Assembly: GCA_001874365.1 (NCBI GenBank)
Contig: MPDF01000013.1
Location: forward strand, 1 to 43,776
Direction: 5' to 3'
DNA: 43,776 nt
Origin: Gammaproteobacteria bacterium MedPE
GTDB lineage: Bacteria > Pseudomonadota > Gammaproteobacteria > Enterobacterales > Psychrobiaceae
Shown: positions 34,817-43,467 of the stretch, one piece after another
How positions within the stretch are numbered: the first letter of the stretch is position 1
How the letters are laid out: each line of letters begins with the position of its first letter
The notes under the pieces: generated by a model
Told to the model about the DNA's origin: nothing
The model's database searches: none
Seen by the model: the letters and a program-made list of their open reading frames with translations, nothing else
Made by a program: the position numbers and the translations under genes

Positions 34817-35575
34817 ATGAAAAGCTTTTTAATAACCTGTTTCTTGTTCACCGTCTCATTAAGTCACAGTGCAATGAGCCAACCTAAGGATACAAGTACG
34901 CAAACGAAAGACTCGATGACCGTGACTGAATTAATCAACATCATCGACTCATACCGAGGATTCGGCTCACAAGGTTTCAGTTTTGATGTCACTAATGTCA
35001 GCTATAAAGCAAATAGAGAACCCCGCCAAAATAAACTCAGGGTTGACGTAAAACAAAATGACTCCATCATTAAGTTTTTATCTCCGGCAAGACAACAAGG
35101 GCGTGTTTTACTCAAGCAACAAAACAACATGTGGTTGTATATTCCGGGGACGCGTAATGTCATTCGCATTTCACCCGCACAGCGTTTATTAGGTGAAGCC
35201 AGTAACGCAGACGTCACTGGTAGTAATTTCAGTAGCGACTACACAGGCGAGATAATCGAGGGAACAAACAGTGATATACAGGTGTTATTAACCGCAAAAG
35301 AAAACAACACAAGTTACCACAAGGTAAAATTTTGGCTACAAAATAAAGCGCCTTATCAGCCTATTAAAAGCGAGTACTTTTCTCGTTCAGGAAAGCGCTT
35401 AAAAATAGCCCAATATAAAGAATTTAAAGAAGTTAATGGCGTCGTAAAAGTTCATAAAATGTTGTTATCGGATCCACTGATTGCGGGCAGCTATACATGG
35501 ATGCTCTTCGACAATTATCACCTAAATGAGTTGCCTAGTGCGCTATTTAATAAAGAAGCGATCACCAATTTATGA
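34817..35575 (+). CDS. Periplasmic LolA-like (outer-membrane lipoprotein-sorting) protein
   Basis: A 252-residue protein with a signal peptide (MKSFLITCFLFTVSLSHSAM) and a LolA-like fold of the PF17131 type. Typical features are the paired strands around GRVLLKQQNNMWLYIPGTRNVIRI, the SNADVTGSNFSSDYT segment, and the later strands ISPAQRLLG and KRLKIAQYKEF. Such proteins carry a hydrophobic cargo through the periplasm and often accompany RND or MacB-like exporters in lipid or polyene gene clusters. Here it probably carries the operon product, or a lipid bearing it, from the permease to the outer membrane (inference). It overlaps the barrel gene by four bases. Confidence 0.85.
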   Translation: MKSFLITCFLFTVSLSHSAMSQPKDTSTQTKDSMTVTELINIIDSYRGFGSQGFSFDVTNVSYKANREPRQNKLRVDVKQNDSIIKFLSPARQQGRVLLKQQNNMWLYIPGTRNVIRISPAQRLLGEASNADVTGSNFSSDYTGEIIEGTNSDIQVLLTAKENNTSYHKVKFWLQNKAPYQPIKSEYFSRSGKRLKIAQYKEFKEVNGVVKVHKMLLSDPLIAGSYTWMLFDNYHLNELPSALFNKEAITNL

Positions 35576-36837
35576 GGCCGTTTCATTTACTACTAGGCAT
35601 AATTTCACTGTTCTTCTCTGTGGTCATTGTTGCGCAAACAGACGAGCCTGTTGATCCCTTTGCCAATAATTTAACAGACACTAAAACAACGTATTTAAAT
35701 CAAGTATCGCTTCAATCGTACTATCAAGCTAATACACTCAATAGAAACAATCTATTCAACCCAGGATTAACTAAATTTCCCAATTATCAACACGTGTCAG
35801 TCGTTGACTGGCAATTAACATCACAGTGGCAAAGTAACTACCAAGTTATCACTCGCGCTATTGCCCAATATGATCAGTCTAATCTTGCAGAAGATTCACG
35901 AGCCTCAATGCTTGAAGGCGCAATAAAATGGCACAGTGATGACTATCGATGGCAATGGCAGTTAGGTCGCATTCACACGCAATGGAGTACAGGTTTTAAT
36001 TGGCATCTGATGAATGTGCTGTCACCTTTTCGCAACAGGCCCTATATCGATATTGACGATCCTAATCAACAGAAAGGTTGGGACATGTTCACCGTAAAAT
36101 ATCAACATAATAATTGGTTTTATCAATTAGTTGCTGCTGATTATGTGACAGAAAACGATCGACACAAATTACAATATGTAGCTAGGTTCGGCTATCAAGG
36201 TGAACATGATTTTTCACTGCTCATTCATAAATTACCTGCTCAAGATATTAACTTTGCTGCCAGCTATAACAAAGTGCTAACCGATCACATCACTGTGCGA
36301 ATGCAATGGAGCCAATCTAGCCTGCGCGAACAAGATACCCATGTTCTAATCGAAAGCATTAACGATAAACACTATCAAAAGTTTCTTGCTGGTATCGGTT
36401 ATTCTTTTGCATCAGGACATGAATTACGTCTCGAATATTTAAATACCGAACACGGCTTTCGAGAAGATGAATGGAATCACATAACGCAGCAAAGTACTGT
36501 TTCAAGCACTCAAATAACGAACATGCAAGGAAGCAATAATGACTATGCCTACCTTGGCGCAGCACTCTCTAGCCTAGGACGTGGCCAACTACGACGAAAC
36601 TATCTGTATCTGAGCTATACCAGCCCATTATCCAGCCAACTTTGGCAGTACCGTCAAAGTATTCAGCTCAACATGGATGATGACAGCCAACTACACCGCC
36701 TAGCCATATTAAAATCTTGGAACAACAGTTTAACCAGTCGCTTACAGGTGGAAGCATTTAGTGGCTGCACTCAATGCGAATATGGCTTAACACCAAACAA
36801 ACATAACATTCGAATTGTTCTTAACTGGGCATTTTAG
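35572..36837 (+). CDS. Predicted outer-membrane beta-barrel protein
   Basis: A 421-residue protein with a signal peptide (about 1-23, ending near VIVAQT). The mature part consists of alternating amphipathic strands rich in Tyr, Trp and Gln (for example WQWQLGRIHTQWSTG and HELRLEYLNTEHGF) and ends in RIVLNWAF. The terminal Phe after alternating hydrophobic residues is the usual outer-membrane barrel signature. A CxxC (CTQC) lies near the end. I do not recognise the family. Directly after a LolA-like protein, it may be the outer-membrane acceptor or exit channel. Confidence 0.75.
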   Translation: MRPFHLLLGIISLFFSVVIVAQTDEPVDPFANNLTDTKTTYLNQVSLQSYYQANTLNRNNLFNPGLTKFPNYQHVSVVDWQLTSQWQSNYQVITRAIAQYDQSNLAEDSRASMLEGAIKWHSDDYRWQWQLGRIHTQWSTGFNWHLMNVLSPFRNRPYIDIDDPNQQKGWDMFTVKYQHNNWFYQLVAADYVTENDRHKLQYVARFGYQGEHDFSLLIHKLPAQDINFAASYNKVLTDHITVRMQWSQSSLREQDTHVLIESINDKHYQKFLAGIGYSFASGHELRLEYLNTEHGFREDEWNHITQQSTVSSTQITNMQGSNNDYAYLGAALSSLGRGQLRRNYLYLSYTSPLSSQLWQYRQSIQLNMDDDSQLHRLAILKSWNNSLTSRLQVEAFSGCTQCEYGLTPNKHNIRIVLNWAF

Positions 36838-36856
36838 CAATAATAAAGGAAAAAAA

Positions 36857-38719
36857 ATGATGTTTAATAATGCTTATCGCGCTGATTTACGTGACCATTC
36901 ATTTTTATTATGGCAACAATTTAAGGTACAAGAACATTTACTCGACGTTGATATTTATCCAGAGTTTGACCAAGATTTTTGTACGCAACTAATCGACCAC
37001 GCGCATACCTTTGCAACACAACAGTTAGGACCACTCTATCAATCAGCGGATCGAGACGGTTGTCAACTAGGTGAAGATGGCAAAGTCACCCTTCCCCAAG
37101 GGTTTGAATCCCTCTGGCAAGACTATTTAGCGTCACAATGGGGGCGACTAGGAGCACCAGCAGAATATGGCGGTCTGGGTGCACCATACATTTTAGCCCA
37201 AGTAATAAACGAACTATTCATGGGGGCAAATCCTGCTTTTATGATTTACTCAGGCTTTTGTAGCCCGGCACTCTACCTCATTGAAAAATTTGGCACGGAA
37301 CAGTTAAAAGATATCTTTTGTCAAAAACTAGCAAGCAATCAATGGGGCGCCTGTTTGTGCATGACAGAGCCTGATGCTGGTAGCGACGTGGGTAACTGCC
37401 GTACAAAAGCCATTAAGCAGCCTGATGGTCGCTATCAAATTAGCGGAGAGAAAATATTTATTTCAGCGGGAATGCATCAACTAACCGACAATATCGCCTA
37501 TATTGTCTTAGCGCGTGTCGAAGGTGCTAAAGCGGGCACTGTAGGCCTTTCATGTTTCGTCGTGCCGAAGGTTGATTTATCCGGTAATGACAATGGTGTC
37601 AACTGCTTACGCCTTGAGAACAAAATGGGATTAAACGGCTGTGCAACCAGTCACTTAACGTTTGGTGCTGATACACCAACCTATGGTTATCTACTTGGTG
37701 AACGCGAAAATGTCGGATTACGTCAACTGATGACCATGATGAATTTGGCGCGCATTGCGACAGGCATTTACGCACTAGGAATGGCTTCAAGTGCGTATCT
37801 AAATGCCGCAGAGTATGCAAATGAACGTATTCAAGGTACCGATTTCAAGCAGTCTTTTAACCCAAAAGCGAAACGCGTTGCAATTAATGCCCACGTTGAT
37901 GTGAAACGAATGCTACTTGAAATGAAAAGCAAAGTAGAAGGGTGTCGCGCGTTAATCGTAAAATTATGTTTTCATCAAAGCATGGTAACAAATATTACAA
38001 TTAAACAGCAAAATGAGTTACTAGAACCAGAAGAAGCAACAAAACAGAGCTATTTACATCAATCGTTAGTCAACTTACTAACGCCCATTGTCAAAGCCTA
38101 TACGTCAGATCAAGCATGGCAAGTGGCCGAATTAGCAATCCAAGTCTATGGCGGACACGGTTATATCAAAGATCACCCAGTAGAACAATACGCGCGTGAT
38201 ATCAAAGTATTATCCTTGTGGGAAGGAACAAATTTTGTCCAGTCGGCTGATTTATTTCGCGACAAATTAGCCATGGGTAGACACTCAAAACTATTGGCAC
38301 TATTTGAAGAACAAGTTAGGGCGTTTTTAACCACTCATCAAGATCGTCAGGAATTCTCTTCGTCACTAGCGATGCTTGACAAGGCATTAGTTCAATTAAC
38401 ACAAACCCATCAATTAATGGGAAGTTGGATAAAAATCCAAAAAATGGAGCGTATTTTCTTAGTTTCTACGCGATTTCTGCAAATGATGGCCGAAGTGACT
38501 GTGGCTTGGTTGTTACTTGACGGTGCCATCATCGCAAGAAATGAGCTAAACGCTCATCCCGATGAGCAAAGTAGCAACTTCTATCGTGGAAAAATAGCCT
38601 CTGCTACTTTTTATATTAATAATATTCTGCCGAATGTTTTCAGCACGGCACAAATTATTGCCCTTGCAGACGACACAGCCATTGATGCTGACAGCACAAC
38701 ATTTCTAGCCCAGCAATAA
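36857..38719 (+). CDS. Acyl-CoA dehydrogenase, long form
   Basis: A 620-residue flavoenzyme of the long acyl-CoA dehydrogenase class (about 600 residues, DmdC-like layout). Motifs include the flavin-binding MTEPDAGSDVGN, GEKIFISAG, YGGHGYIKDHPVEQYARD and LWEGTNFVQ with the likely catalytic Glu456. The start at 36857 has AAAGGA 6 bases upstream; a longer frame running back into the barrel gene is not supported. It is the last gene of the operon, 19 bases after the barrel gene, and probably makes or degrades an acyl precursor for the pathway, or acts on ACP-bound acyl groups. Confidence 0.93.
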   Translation: MMFNNAYRADLRDHSFLLWQQFKVQEHLLDVDIYPEFDQDFCTQLIDHAHTFATQQLGPLYQSADRDGCQLGEDGKVTLPQGFESLWQDYLASQWGRLGAPAEYGGLGAPYILAQVINELFMGANPAFMIYSGFCSPALYLIEKFGTEQLKDIFCQKLASNQWGACLCMTEPDAGSDVGNCRTKAIKQPDGRYQISGEKIFISAGMHQLTDNIAYIVLARVEGAKAGTVGLSCFVVPKVDLSGNDNGVNCLRLENKMGLNGCATSHLTFGADTPTYGYLLGERENVGLRQLMTMMNLARIATGIYALGMASSAYLNAAEYANERIQGTDFKQSFNPKAKRVAINAHVDVKRMLLEMKSKVEGCRALIVKLCFHQSMVTNITIKQQNELLEPEEATKQSYLHQSLVNLLTPIVKAYTSDQAWQVAELAIQVYGGHGYIKDHPVEQYARDIKVLSLWEGTNFVQSADLFRDKLAMGRHSKLLALFEEQVRAFLTTHQDRQEFSSSLAMLDKALVQLTQTHQLMGSWIKIQKMERIFLVSTRFLQMMAEVTVAWLLLDGAIIARNELNAHPDEQSSNFYRGKIASATFYINNILPNVFSTAQIIALADDTAIDADSTTFLAQQ

Positions 38720-38745
38720 TAATGAATAGATTGATAAACATAAAA

Positions 38746-39519
38746 TTATGCTAAAAATAATCTTTTAGCATTTTCACTTGTTTGTCGCCCTATATTGTCT
38801 ATCGTCGTGCCATGAAGTGACGCAAGTTGTTGTGCAATCAACGGGATATTTTTGGGGTGATTAACTCGCCCCTGTTGCCCAGACAATGGCATATCTGGAC
38901 TGTCCGTCTCCAATAACAAAGACGCTAACGGTAATTGAGCCACTGTACGACGAGTTTTTTGAGCGCGCTCATAGGTAATTACACCGCCAACACCAATTAA
39001 AAAGCCCAGCTTAATAAATTCGTTAGCCTGGACAAGACTGCCACTAAACCCGTGAATAACCCCGCCTTTGGGTAACTGATATAAACGCAGATATTTTAAT
39101 AATGTATCAAGAGATTTGTGCCCATGACATATAACGGGTAGCGCTAACGTTTTTGCTAGCCCCAATTGATATTTAAGGACGTCGATTTGCTGTATTTGTG
39201 ATGTTTCAATTTGACCATCAAGGCCAATTTCACCAATAGCCACGATATTGTTTCGTTGCGTGGTAGCGAGTTTAGTTAGTCGATCTAATTGATTATTCTC
39301 AGATAAGAAGTGTGGATGAACACCCAGTGCACTGTAGATATTTCGATGAGCCAAAGAGAGTGCTAAAACCCGTTGCCAATTGTTAGCATCAACGCTAGGT
39401 ACAATGAATTGAGTGACGTTAGCGTCGACACATTGTTTAATGACATCACTGACATCCCCCATGCGACAAAAATCTAAATGGCAGTGAGTGTCAATGAAAT
39501 GTTGAGTATTCAAATTCAT
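38746..39519 (-). CDS. TatD family metal-dependent hydrolase
   Basis: A 257-residue TIM-barrel amidohydrolase-type nuclease. Metal ligands are visible in order: DTHCHLD at the N-terminus, GEIGLD, VICHGH, VIHGFSG and ETDSPDMPL. It is probably a 3'-5' deoxyribonuclease-type enzyme of the TatD/YcfH/YjjV group; the position beside prfC and near rimI-holD is like yjjV in E. coli, but I do not assign the paralogue with confidence. It is convergent with the biosynthetic operon and separated from prfC by a strong terminator. Confidence 0.92.
   Translation of the reverse strand: MNLNTQHFIDTHCHLDFCRMGDVSDVIKQCVDANVTQFIVPSVDANNWQRVLALSLAHRNIYSALGVHPHFLSENNQLDRLTKLATTQRNNIVAIGEIGLDGQIETSQIQQIDVLKYQLGLAKTLALPVICHGHKSLDTLLKYLRLYQLPKGGVIHGFSGSLVQANEFIKLGFLIGVGGVITYERAQKTRRTVAQLPLASLLLETDSPDMPLSGQQGRVNHPKNIPLIAQQLASLHGTTIDNIGRQTSENAKRLFLA
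38748..38775 (+). terminator. Weak terminator-like hairpin at the end of the operon
   Basis: A 9-bp stem (38748-38756 and 38763-38771, 6-base loop) followed by TTTTC. The stem is AT-rich and overlaps the end of the convergent tatD gene. It is the only hairpin found between the operon and tatD. Confidence 0.4.
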
Positions 39520-39520
39520 G

Positions 39521-39566
39521 ATGAAAACTAAAAAGGTCTAATGAACGACTATTCATTAGACCTTTT
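39521..39566 (-). terminator. Rho-independent terminator after prfC
   Basis: A perfect 15-bp inverted repeat (39531-39545 and 39552-39566, 6-base loop), followed on the minus strand by T5-A-G-T4. It lies 21 bases after the prfC stop codon and just before tatD. Confidence 0.88.
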
Positions 39567-39586
39567 CTTAACATGCTTTACTAGTG

Positions 39587-41167
39587 TTAGTTTTCGCGTG
39601 TTTCTCTAAACGTAATCTCAGGATAGCGTTCATAAGCAAGATTTAAATTAACCATCGTCGGAGCAATATAGGTCAAGTTATCACCGCCATCTAACGCTAG
39701 ATTATCATGAGCTTTCTTTCTAAACTTCTCGAGTTTGATCGGATCATCACAGTTAACCCAACGCGCAGTTGCCACGTTAATAGGCTCGTAAATTGCCTCT
39801 ACTTTATATTCTGATTTAAGACGAGCAACAACCACGTCAAACTGAAGAATACCCACAGCGCCTAAAATCAATTCATTTGAACGCAGCGGTCTAAACACCT
39901 GTACGGCGCCCTCTTCTGATAATTGGATCAGGCCTTTTTGGAGCTGTTTCATCTTCAATGGATCTTTTAACAAGATACGGCGGAATAATTCTGGAGCAAA
40001 GTTTGGAATACCGCTGTATTTAAGCATTTCACCCTGAGTGAAGGTATCACCAATTTGAATGGTTCCGTGATTGTGCAAGCCGATAATATCGCCAGAAGTT
40101 GCGCCATCAGCATGAGAGCGATCGCCCGCCATAAAGGTTAGTGCATCAGACACGTTGATATCTTTACCAATACGCACGTGTTTCATTTTCATACCTTTGT
40201 CATACTTGCCTGAACAAATACGCATAAACGCGATACGGTCACGATGTTTGGGATCCATGTTTGCTTGAATTTTAAACACAAAACCCGTGAATTTTTCCTC
40301 TGTTGCAGACACTTCACGTTGCTCTGTAATACGGTTAACAGGCGTTGGCGCCCAGTCAACAAACGCATCAAGCATATGGTCAACACCAAAGTTACCCATC
40401 GCAGTACCAAAGAATACCGGTGTTAACTCGCCCGCTAAGAACATTTCAAGATCAAATGGATTAGAAGCGCCTTGCACTAACTCCATCGTTTCACGTAATT
40501 CTTCAGCGTAATAACCAATCGCGTCATCAAGTTCAGGATTATCAAGCCCTTTAATGGTGCGAACCTCTTGAATCGTGTGACCTTGACCCGTTTGATATAA
40601 AACGGTTTCGTCTGTCAGCAGGTTATAAATTCCTTTGAATTCTTTACCCATACCAATTGGCCAAGTAATTGGTGCGCAAGCAATGTTTAATACATCTTCC
40701 ACTTCATCCATTAGCTCTAACGGATCGCGTGTATCACGGTCAAGCTTATTCATGAAGGTAACGATAGGTGTCGTTCTTAGACGCGTAACTTCCATTAATT
40801 TAATGGTACGTGCTTCTACGCCTTTTGCCGCATCAATCACCATTAAACATGAATCAACAGCGGTTAACGTACGGTACGTATCTTCCGAGAAATCTTCATG
40901 TCCTGGTGTGTCGAGTAAATTAACCAAACAATCTTTGTAAGGAAATTGCATTACTGAGGTCGTAATTGAAATACCACGCTCTTTTTCCATGTCCATCCAA
41001 TCGGATTTTGCGTGCTGTCCAGATTTTTTACCTTTGACGGTACCTGCTTTTTGCAAGGCTTGTCCGAATAATAATACTTTTTCGGTAATCGTTGTTTTAC
41101 CCGCATCCGGGTGAGAAATAATCGCAAACGTACGGCGTTTATTTACAGAAGTCTCAAAAGGCGTCAT
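39587..41167 (-). CDS. prfC: Peptide chain release factor 3 (RF3)
   Basis: A 526-residue translational GTPase that recycles RF1/RF2 from the ribosome after termination. GTP-binding motifs are SHPDAGKTT, the [14 protein letters not shown] segment and NKLDRD; the middle and C-terminal parts ([23 protein letters not shown]-like TARWVNCDD) match RF3. The ATG at 41167 ([16 protein letters not shown]) gives the family length of about 527-529; a TTG eight codons upstream is rejected. It appears monocistronic. Confidence 0.97.
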   Translation of the reverse strand: MTPFETSVNKRRTFAIISHPDAGKTTITEKVLLFGQALQKAGTVKGKKSGQHAKSDWMDMEKERGISITTSVMQFPYKDCLVNLLDTPGHEDFSEDTYRTLTAVDSCLMVIDAAKGVEARTIKLMEVTRLRTTPIVTFMNKLDRDTRDPLELMDEVEDVLNIACAPITWPIGMGKEFKGIYNLLTDETVLYQTGQGHTIQEVRTIKGLDNPELDDAIGYYAEELRETMELVQGASNPFDLEMFLAGELTPVFFGTAMGNFGVDHMLDAFVDWAPTPVNRITEQREVSATEEKFTGFVFKIQANMDPKHRDRIAFMRICSGKYDKGMKMKHVRIGKDINVSDALTFMAGDRSHADGATSGDIIGLHNHGTIQIGDTFTQGEMLKYSGIPNFAPELFRRILLKDPLKMKQLQKGLIQLSEEGAVQVFRPLRSNELILGAVGILQFDVVVARLKSEYKVEAIYEPINVATARWVNCDDPIKLEKFRKKAHDNLALDGGDNLTYIAPTMVNLNLAYERYPEITFRETREN

Positions 41168-41388
41168 AGAAATCTCTAAGCAGTCAATCAATGAAAAATT
41201 AATGGGCGCGATTATAACGGATTTTAGAAAGCAATGTGTGATGTTTTGCTAACTCTGTTGTATTGATATAATCAAAACAGGTGTTTAAATTTATTTGCAT
41301 CAACAAAAAATCGTGATAAGTTAATTCACTCACCTAGAGTTAATGCTCTAACAAATAGATTTATAATCATAATAATAAGGAATCAATC

Positions 41389-41700
41389 ATGTCTAGCGTT
41401 GTTGAATACAAAGAAATCTTAGCCAGTAAATTCAATCCAAGTGCCGCAGCGGGTCTTAATGAAGTTTTTCAATTTGATCTTGAAGGTGAGCTATTTCATC
41501 TTGTCGTTGCTGACGGCAGTTATGATGTTTTAGAAGGTGAGCATGACGATCCATCGGTAACGCTTCAGCTAAAAAGCGCCACTTTAAAAGGCCTATTAGA
41601 TGGCAGCGTTAACGGCATGACAGCCTTTATGATGGGAAAAGTGAAAGCGATTGGTGACATGATGCTAGCCACTAAATTAACTCAACTGTTTCCAGCGTAA
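41389..41700 (+). CDS. SCP2 sterol-binding domain protein
   Basis: A 103-residue single-domain protein of the SCP2 lipid-carrier family. It has the pattern FDLEGELFHLVVADGSYDVLEG, then PSVTLQLKSATLKGLLDGSVNGMTAFMMGKVKAIGDMMLATKLTQLF, where the last helix forms the lipid-binding cavity in known structures. The ligand is unknown. AATAAGGAATCAATC provides a good ribosome site. It stands alone between prfC (divergent) and rimI (convergent), with a shared terminator. Confidence 0.93.
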   Translation: MSSVVEYKEILASKFNPSAAAGLNEVFQFDLEGELFHLVVADGSYDVLEGEHDDPSVTLQLKSATLKGLLDGSVNGMTAFMMGKVKAIGDMMLATKLTQLFPA

Positions 41701-41724
41701 ATACAGTTAAATTTAATGCTAAAT

Positions 41725-41752
41725 AAAGCGCCAGTCAATGACTGGCGTTTTT
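41725..41752. terminator. Bidirectional terminator between the SCP2 gene and rimI
   Basis: An 8-bp GC-rich stem (41729-41736 and 41740-41747) extended by A-T pairs, with a 3-base loop and T5 on the right. It lies 28 bases after the SCP2 stop and ends at the rimI stop codon. Confidence 0.85.
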
Positions 41753-42200
41753 ATCCAAATGAGAAATAACTCATAATAATTGCATCTTCTTTCCCCGTTT
41801 CGGTGGGGTAATAATTAATCCGTCGATCAACTTCATTAAATAACATCGATTGGTATAGCTTGTGAGCAGCGGCGTTTGACTCTCTTACTTCAAGCCAACA
41901 ACTCATTGCGCCTTTTTCAGTGGCTTTTTCAATATAGTGACCGAGTAGCTCTCTGCCCAGCCCTTGCCCTTGAAAGTTAGGATCAATACAAATCTCGATT
42001 AGCGATGATTCGTCTAAGACAATTTCACCAATATAAAATCCCGCTAACTCGCCACCAACGTAAAGCGCACTATTGAAATAACGTTTGGCCAAACATGACT
42101 CCATCACGCTTTGAGACATTGGGTGACTTTGTGCACGTTGCTCAATGACGTAAACATTTGGAACATCTTCAAATGAAAAAGCTTTAAAGATATGACTCAT
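41751..42200 (-). CDS. rimI: Ribosomal protein S18-alanine N-acetyltransferase RimI
   Basis: A 149-residue GNAT acetyltransferase. The acetyl-CoA loop is QGQGLGRELL, preceded by IEICIDPNF, and followed by ESNAAAHKLYQSMLFNEVDRRINYYP, all as in RimI, which acetylates the N-terminus of ribosomal protein S18. I chose the start at 42200 (MSHIFKAFSFED), which overlaps the holD stop in an ATGA; an earlier Met would put nine residues inside holD. The holD-rimI pairing is the same as in E. coli and supports the assignment. Confidence 0.93.
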   Translation of the reverse strand: MSHIFKAFSFEDVPNVYVIEQRAQSHPMSQSVMESCLAKRYFNSALYVGGELAGFYIGEIVLDESSLIEICIDPNFQGQGLGRELLGHYIEKATEKGAMSCWLEVRESNAAAHKLYQSMLFNEVDRRINYYPTETGKEDAIIMSYFSFG

Positions 42201-42649
42201 GATTGAGGGCTCGATAATAACTGCCATAACTGTTTTTTTAACGACGGCGAATTAAACAACGTGTCCAGCGATGGTAACAATAGCTTGTCTGCCTTTAATG
42301 CCAATTGTTTAGTTTGATGCATCTGCCATTCGATGGCTTTATCGTGCTTAGCAACGTACTCCAGCGCCCGTTCTAATTCTTTAATAAGATGGGCTGGTTG
42401 CATGGTAGACGTCTCAGGAATAGCGTAATCGGCGTCAGGCTCTTTAACCGCTTCACAGATGCTTGCTGTAATATCTGATTGTTCTCTTACGTCAGTTAAT
42501 AATTCAGCGTTTACAGGTGATGGTGTTTCTTCAGGTGAAGCAAGATCTTGAGACAGATCAGGTTGAGTCGGTGCGTGGCGATACTGCCATGGCGTAATAC
42601 CAATACCTTTGAGACAGTGCTGTTGTAGCGGCGTTAATTGAAGGCTCAT
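42197..42649 (-). CDS. holD: DNA polymerase III psi subunit HolD
   Basis: A 150-residue protein; E. coli HolD has 137. The N-terminal segment LQLTPLQQHCLKGIGITPWQYR is the conserved part that contacts the chi subunit and gives the family its recognisable QLGITQW-like motif. The rest is poorly conserved, as is normal for psi. It links the clamp loader with chi and SSB. Start at 42649 (ATG) is preferred over a TTG four codons upstream. It is translationally coupled to rimI. Confidence 0.82.
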   Translation of the reverse strand: MSLQLTPLQQHCLKGIGITPWQYRHAPTQPDLSQDLASPEETPSPVNAELLTDVREQSDITASICEAVKEPDADYAIPETSTMQPAHLIKELERALEYVAKHDKAIEWQMHQTKQLALKADKLLLPSLDTLFNSPSLKKQLWQLLSSPQS

Positions 42650-42746
42650 TAAATAATCCAACTCAAAGAAAATAGAATTGCATTCTACGCGATTTACGTA
42701 ATGTGCCCAAATAAAAATTCATCCCCAATTATTATCGGCTTATCTT

Positions 42747-43379
42747 TCATTTCACTTTCTTAAACAGACAATAATTGAAAGCTTGATCAGTATTAAATGG
42801 CGTACGATGGGTTTCTTGGTGATGACTAATTAACTCAAAATTACTGCCCAGTCGTTCACTGAGTGTCTGCCAGTTGTATTGTTTAATTGGAATACCGCTA
42901 CATTGCGTTGGCCCGCCAATATCAAATGTAGATATCACTGCGTAACCATCGACCTTAAGAGCTTTATTGAGCTGTTCGAGGTAGACAAGTTGTTCTGAGT
43001 TCTCAGTTAAAAAATGAAAAACTGCGCGGTCATGCCACAAGCCAAAACTGTCCGTTTCAAAGTTAAATGTAAGCATATCTGCACACAGCCATGAAACTAG
43101 TTCCGATGACGTTGAGTTATTAGCACTCTTCACTAGAGTTTGCTTCGCTACAGCTAATGCGTGCTGCGAAATATCGAGCACAGAGAGATTACTAAACCCC
43201 TCTTCTAGTAACTGTTCAACTAAACAGGAAGCACCGCCGCCAATATCAATAATCGGAGTGTTCTTTTGACAAGACTGTTCTATCAAAGTTAAAGAGAGAG
43301 TTGCTGATGATTGAAACCAACTCACTTTATCAACCGCTTTAGTTTTATACACCTGCTGCCAATGTTCTTGTTTATTCAT
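42747..43379 (-). CDS. Class I SAM-dependent methyltransferase
   Basis: A 210-residue Rossmann-fold methyltransferase. Motif I is IIDIGGGASCLVEQLL (about 43-58), motif II acidic residue is in SVLDIS, and motif IV region is FGLWHDRAVFHFL. The N-terminal HWQQVYKTKAVDKVSWFQ is typical of a widespread bacterial group annotated only as methyltransferases. The substrate is unknown. It lies downstream of the EF-G gene but behind a strong terminator, so it is likely transcribed from its own promoter. Confidence 0.88.
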   Translation of the reverse strand: MNKQEHWQQVYKTKAVDKVSWFQSSATLSLTLIEQSCQKNTPIIDIGGGASCLVEQLLEEGFSNLSVLDISQHALAVAKQTLVKSANNSTSSELVSWLCADMLTFNFETDSFGLWHDRAVFHFLTENSEQLVYLEQLNKALKVDGYAVISTFDIGGPTQCSGIPIKQYNWQTLSERLGSNFELISHHQETHRTPFNTDQAFNYCLFKKVK

Positions 43380-43407
43380 TGCAATATTTTTCTCAAAGAA
43401 TGGTCAT

Positions 43408-43441
43408 AAAAAAACCCCGCTAGATAATCTAACGGGGTTTT
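43408..43441 (-). terminator. Rho-independent terminator after the EF-G gene
   Basis: A stem with a GC-rich outer part (AAAACCCCG paired with CGGGGTTTT) and an inner TAGA/TCTA pairing across one mismatch, followed by further T on the minus strand. It lies 27 bases after the EF-G stop codon. Confidence 0.9.
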
Positions 43442-43467
43442 ATAAAGATTCTAACGATTAAGAAGAA

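Noticed and set aside
39531-39566. A hairpin with GGTCT/AGACC arms, considered as another copy of the AAAGATCAACAG element.
   Set aside because: It lacks the conserved 12-mer, has a short 6-base loop and a T tract, so it is an ordinary terminator of prfC.
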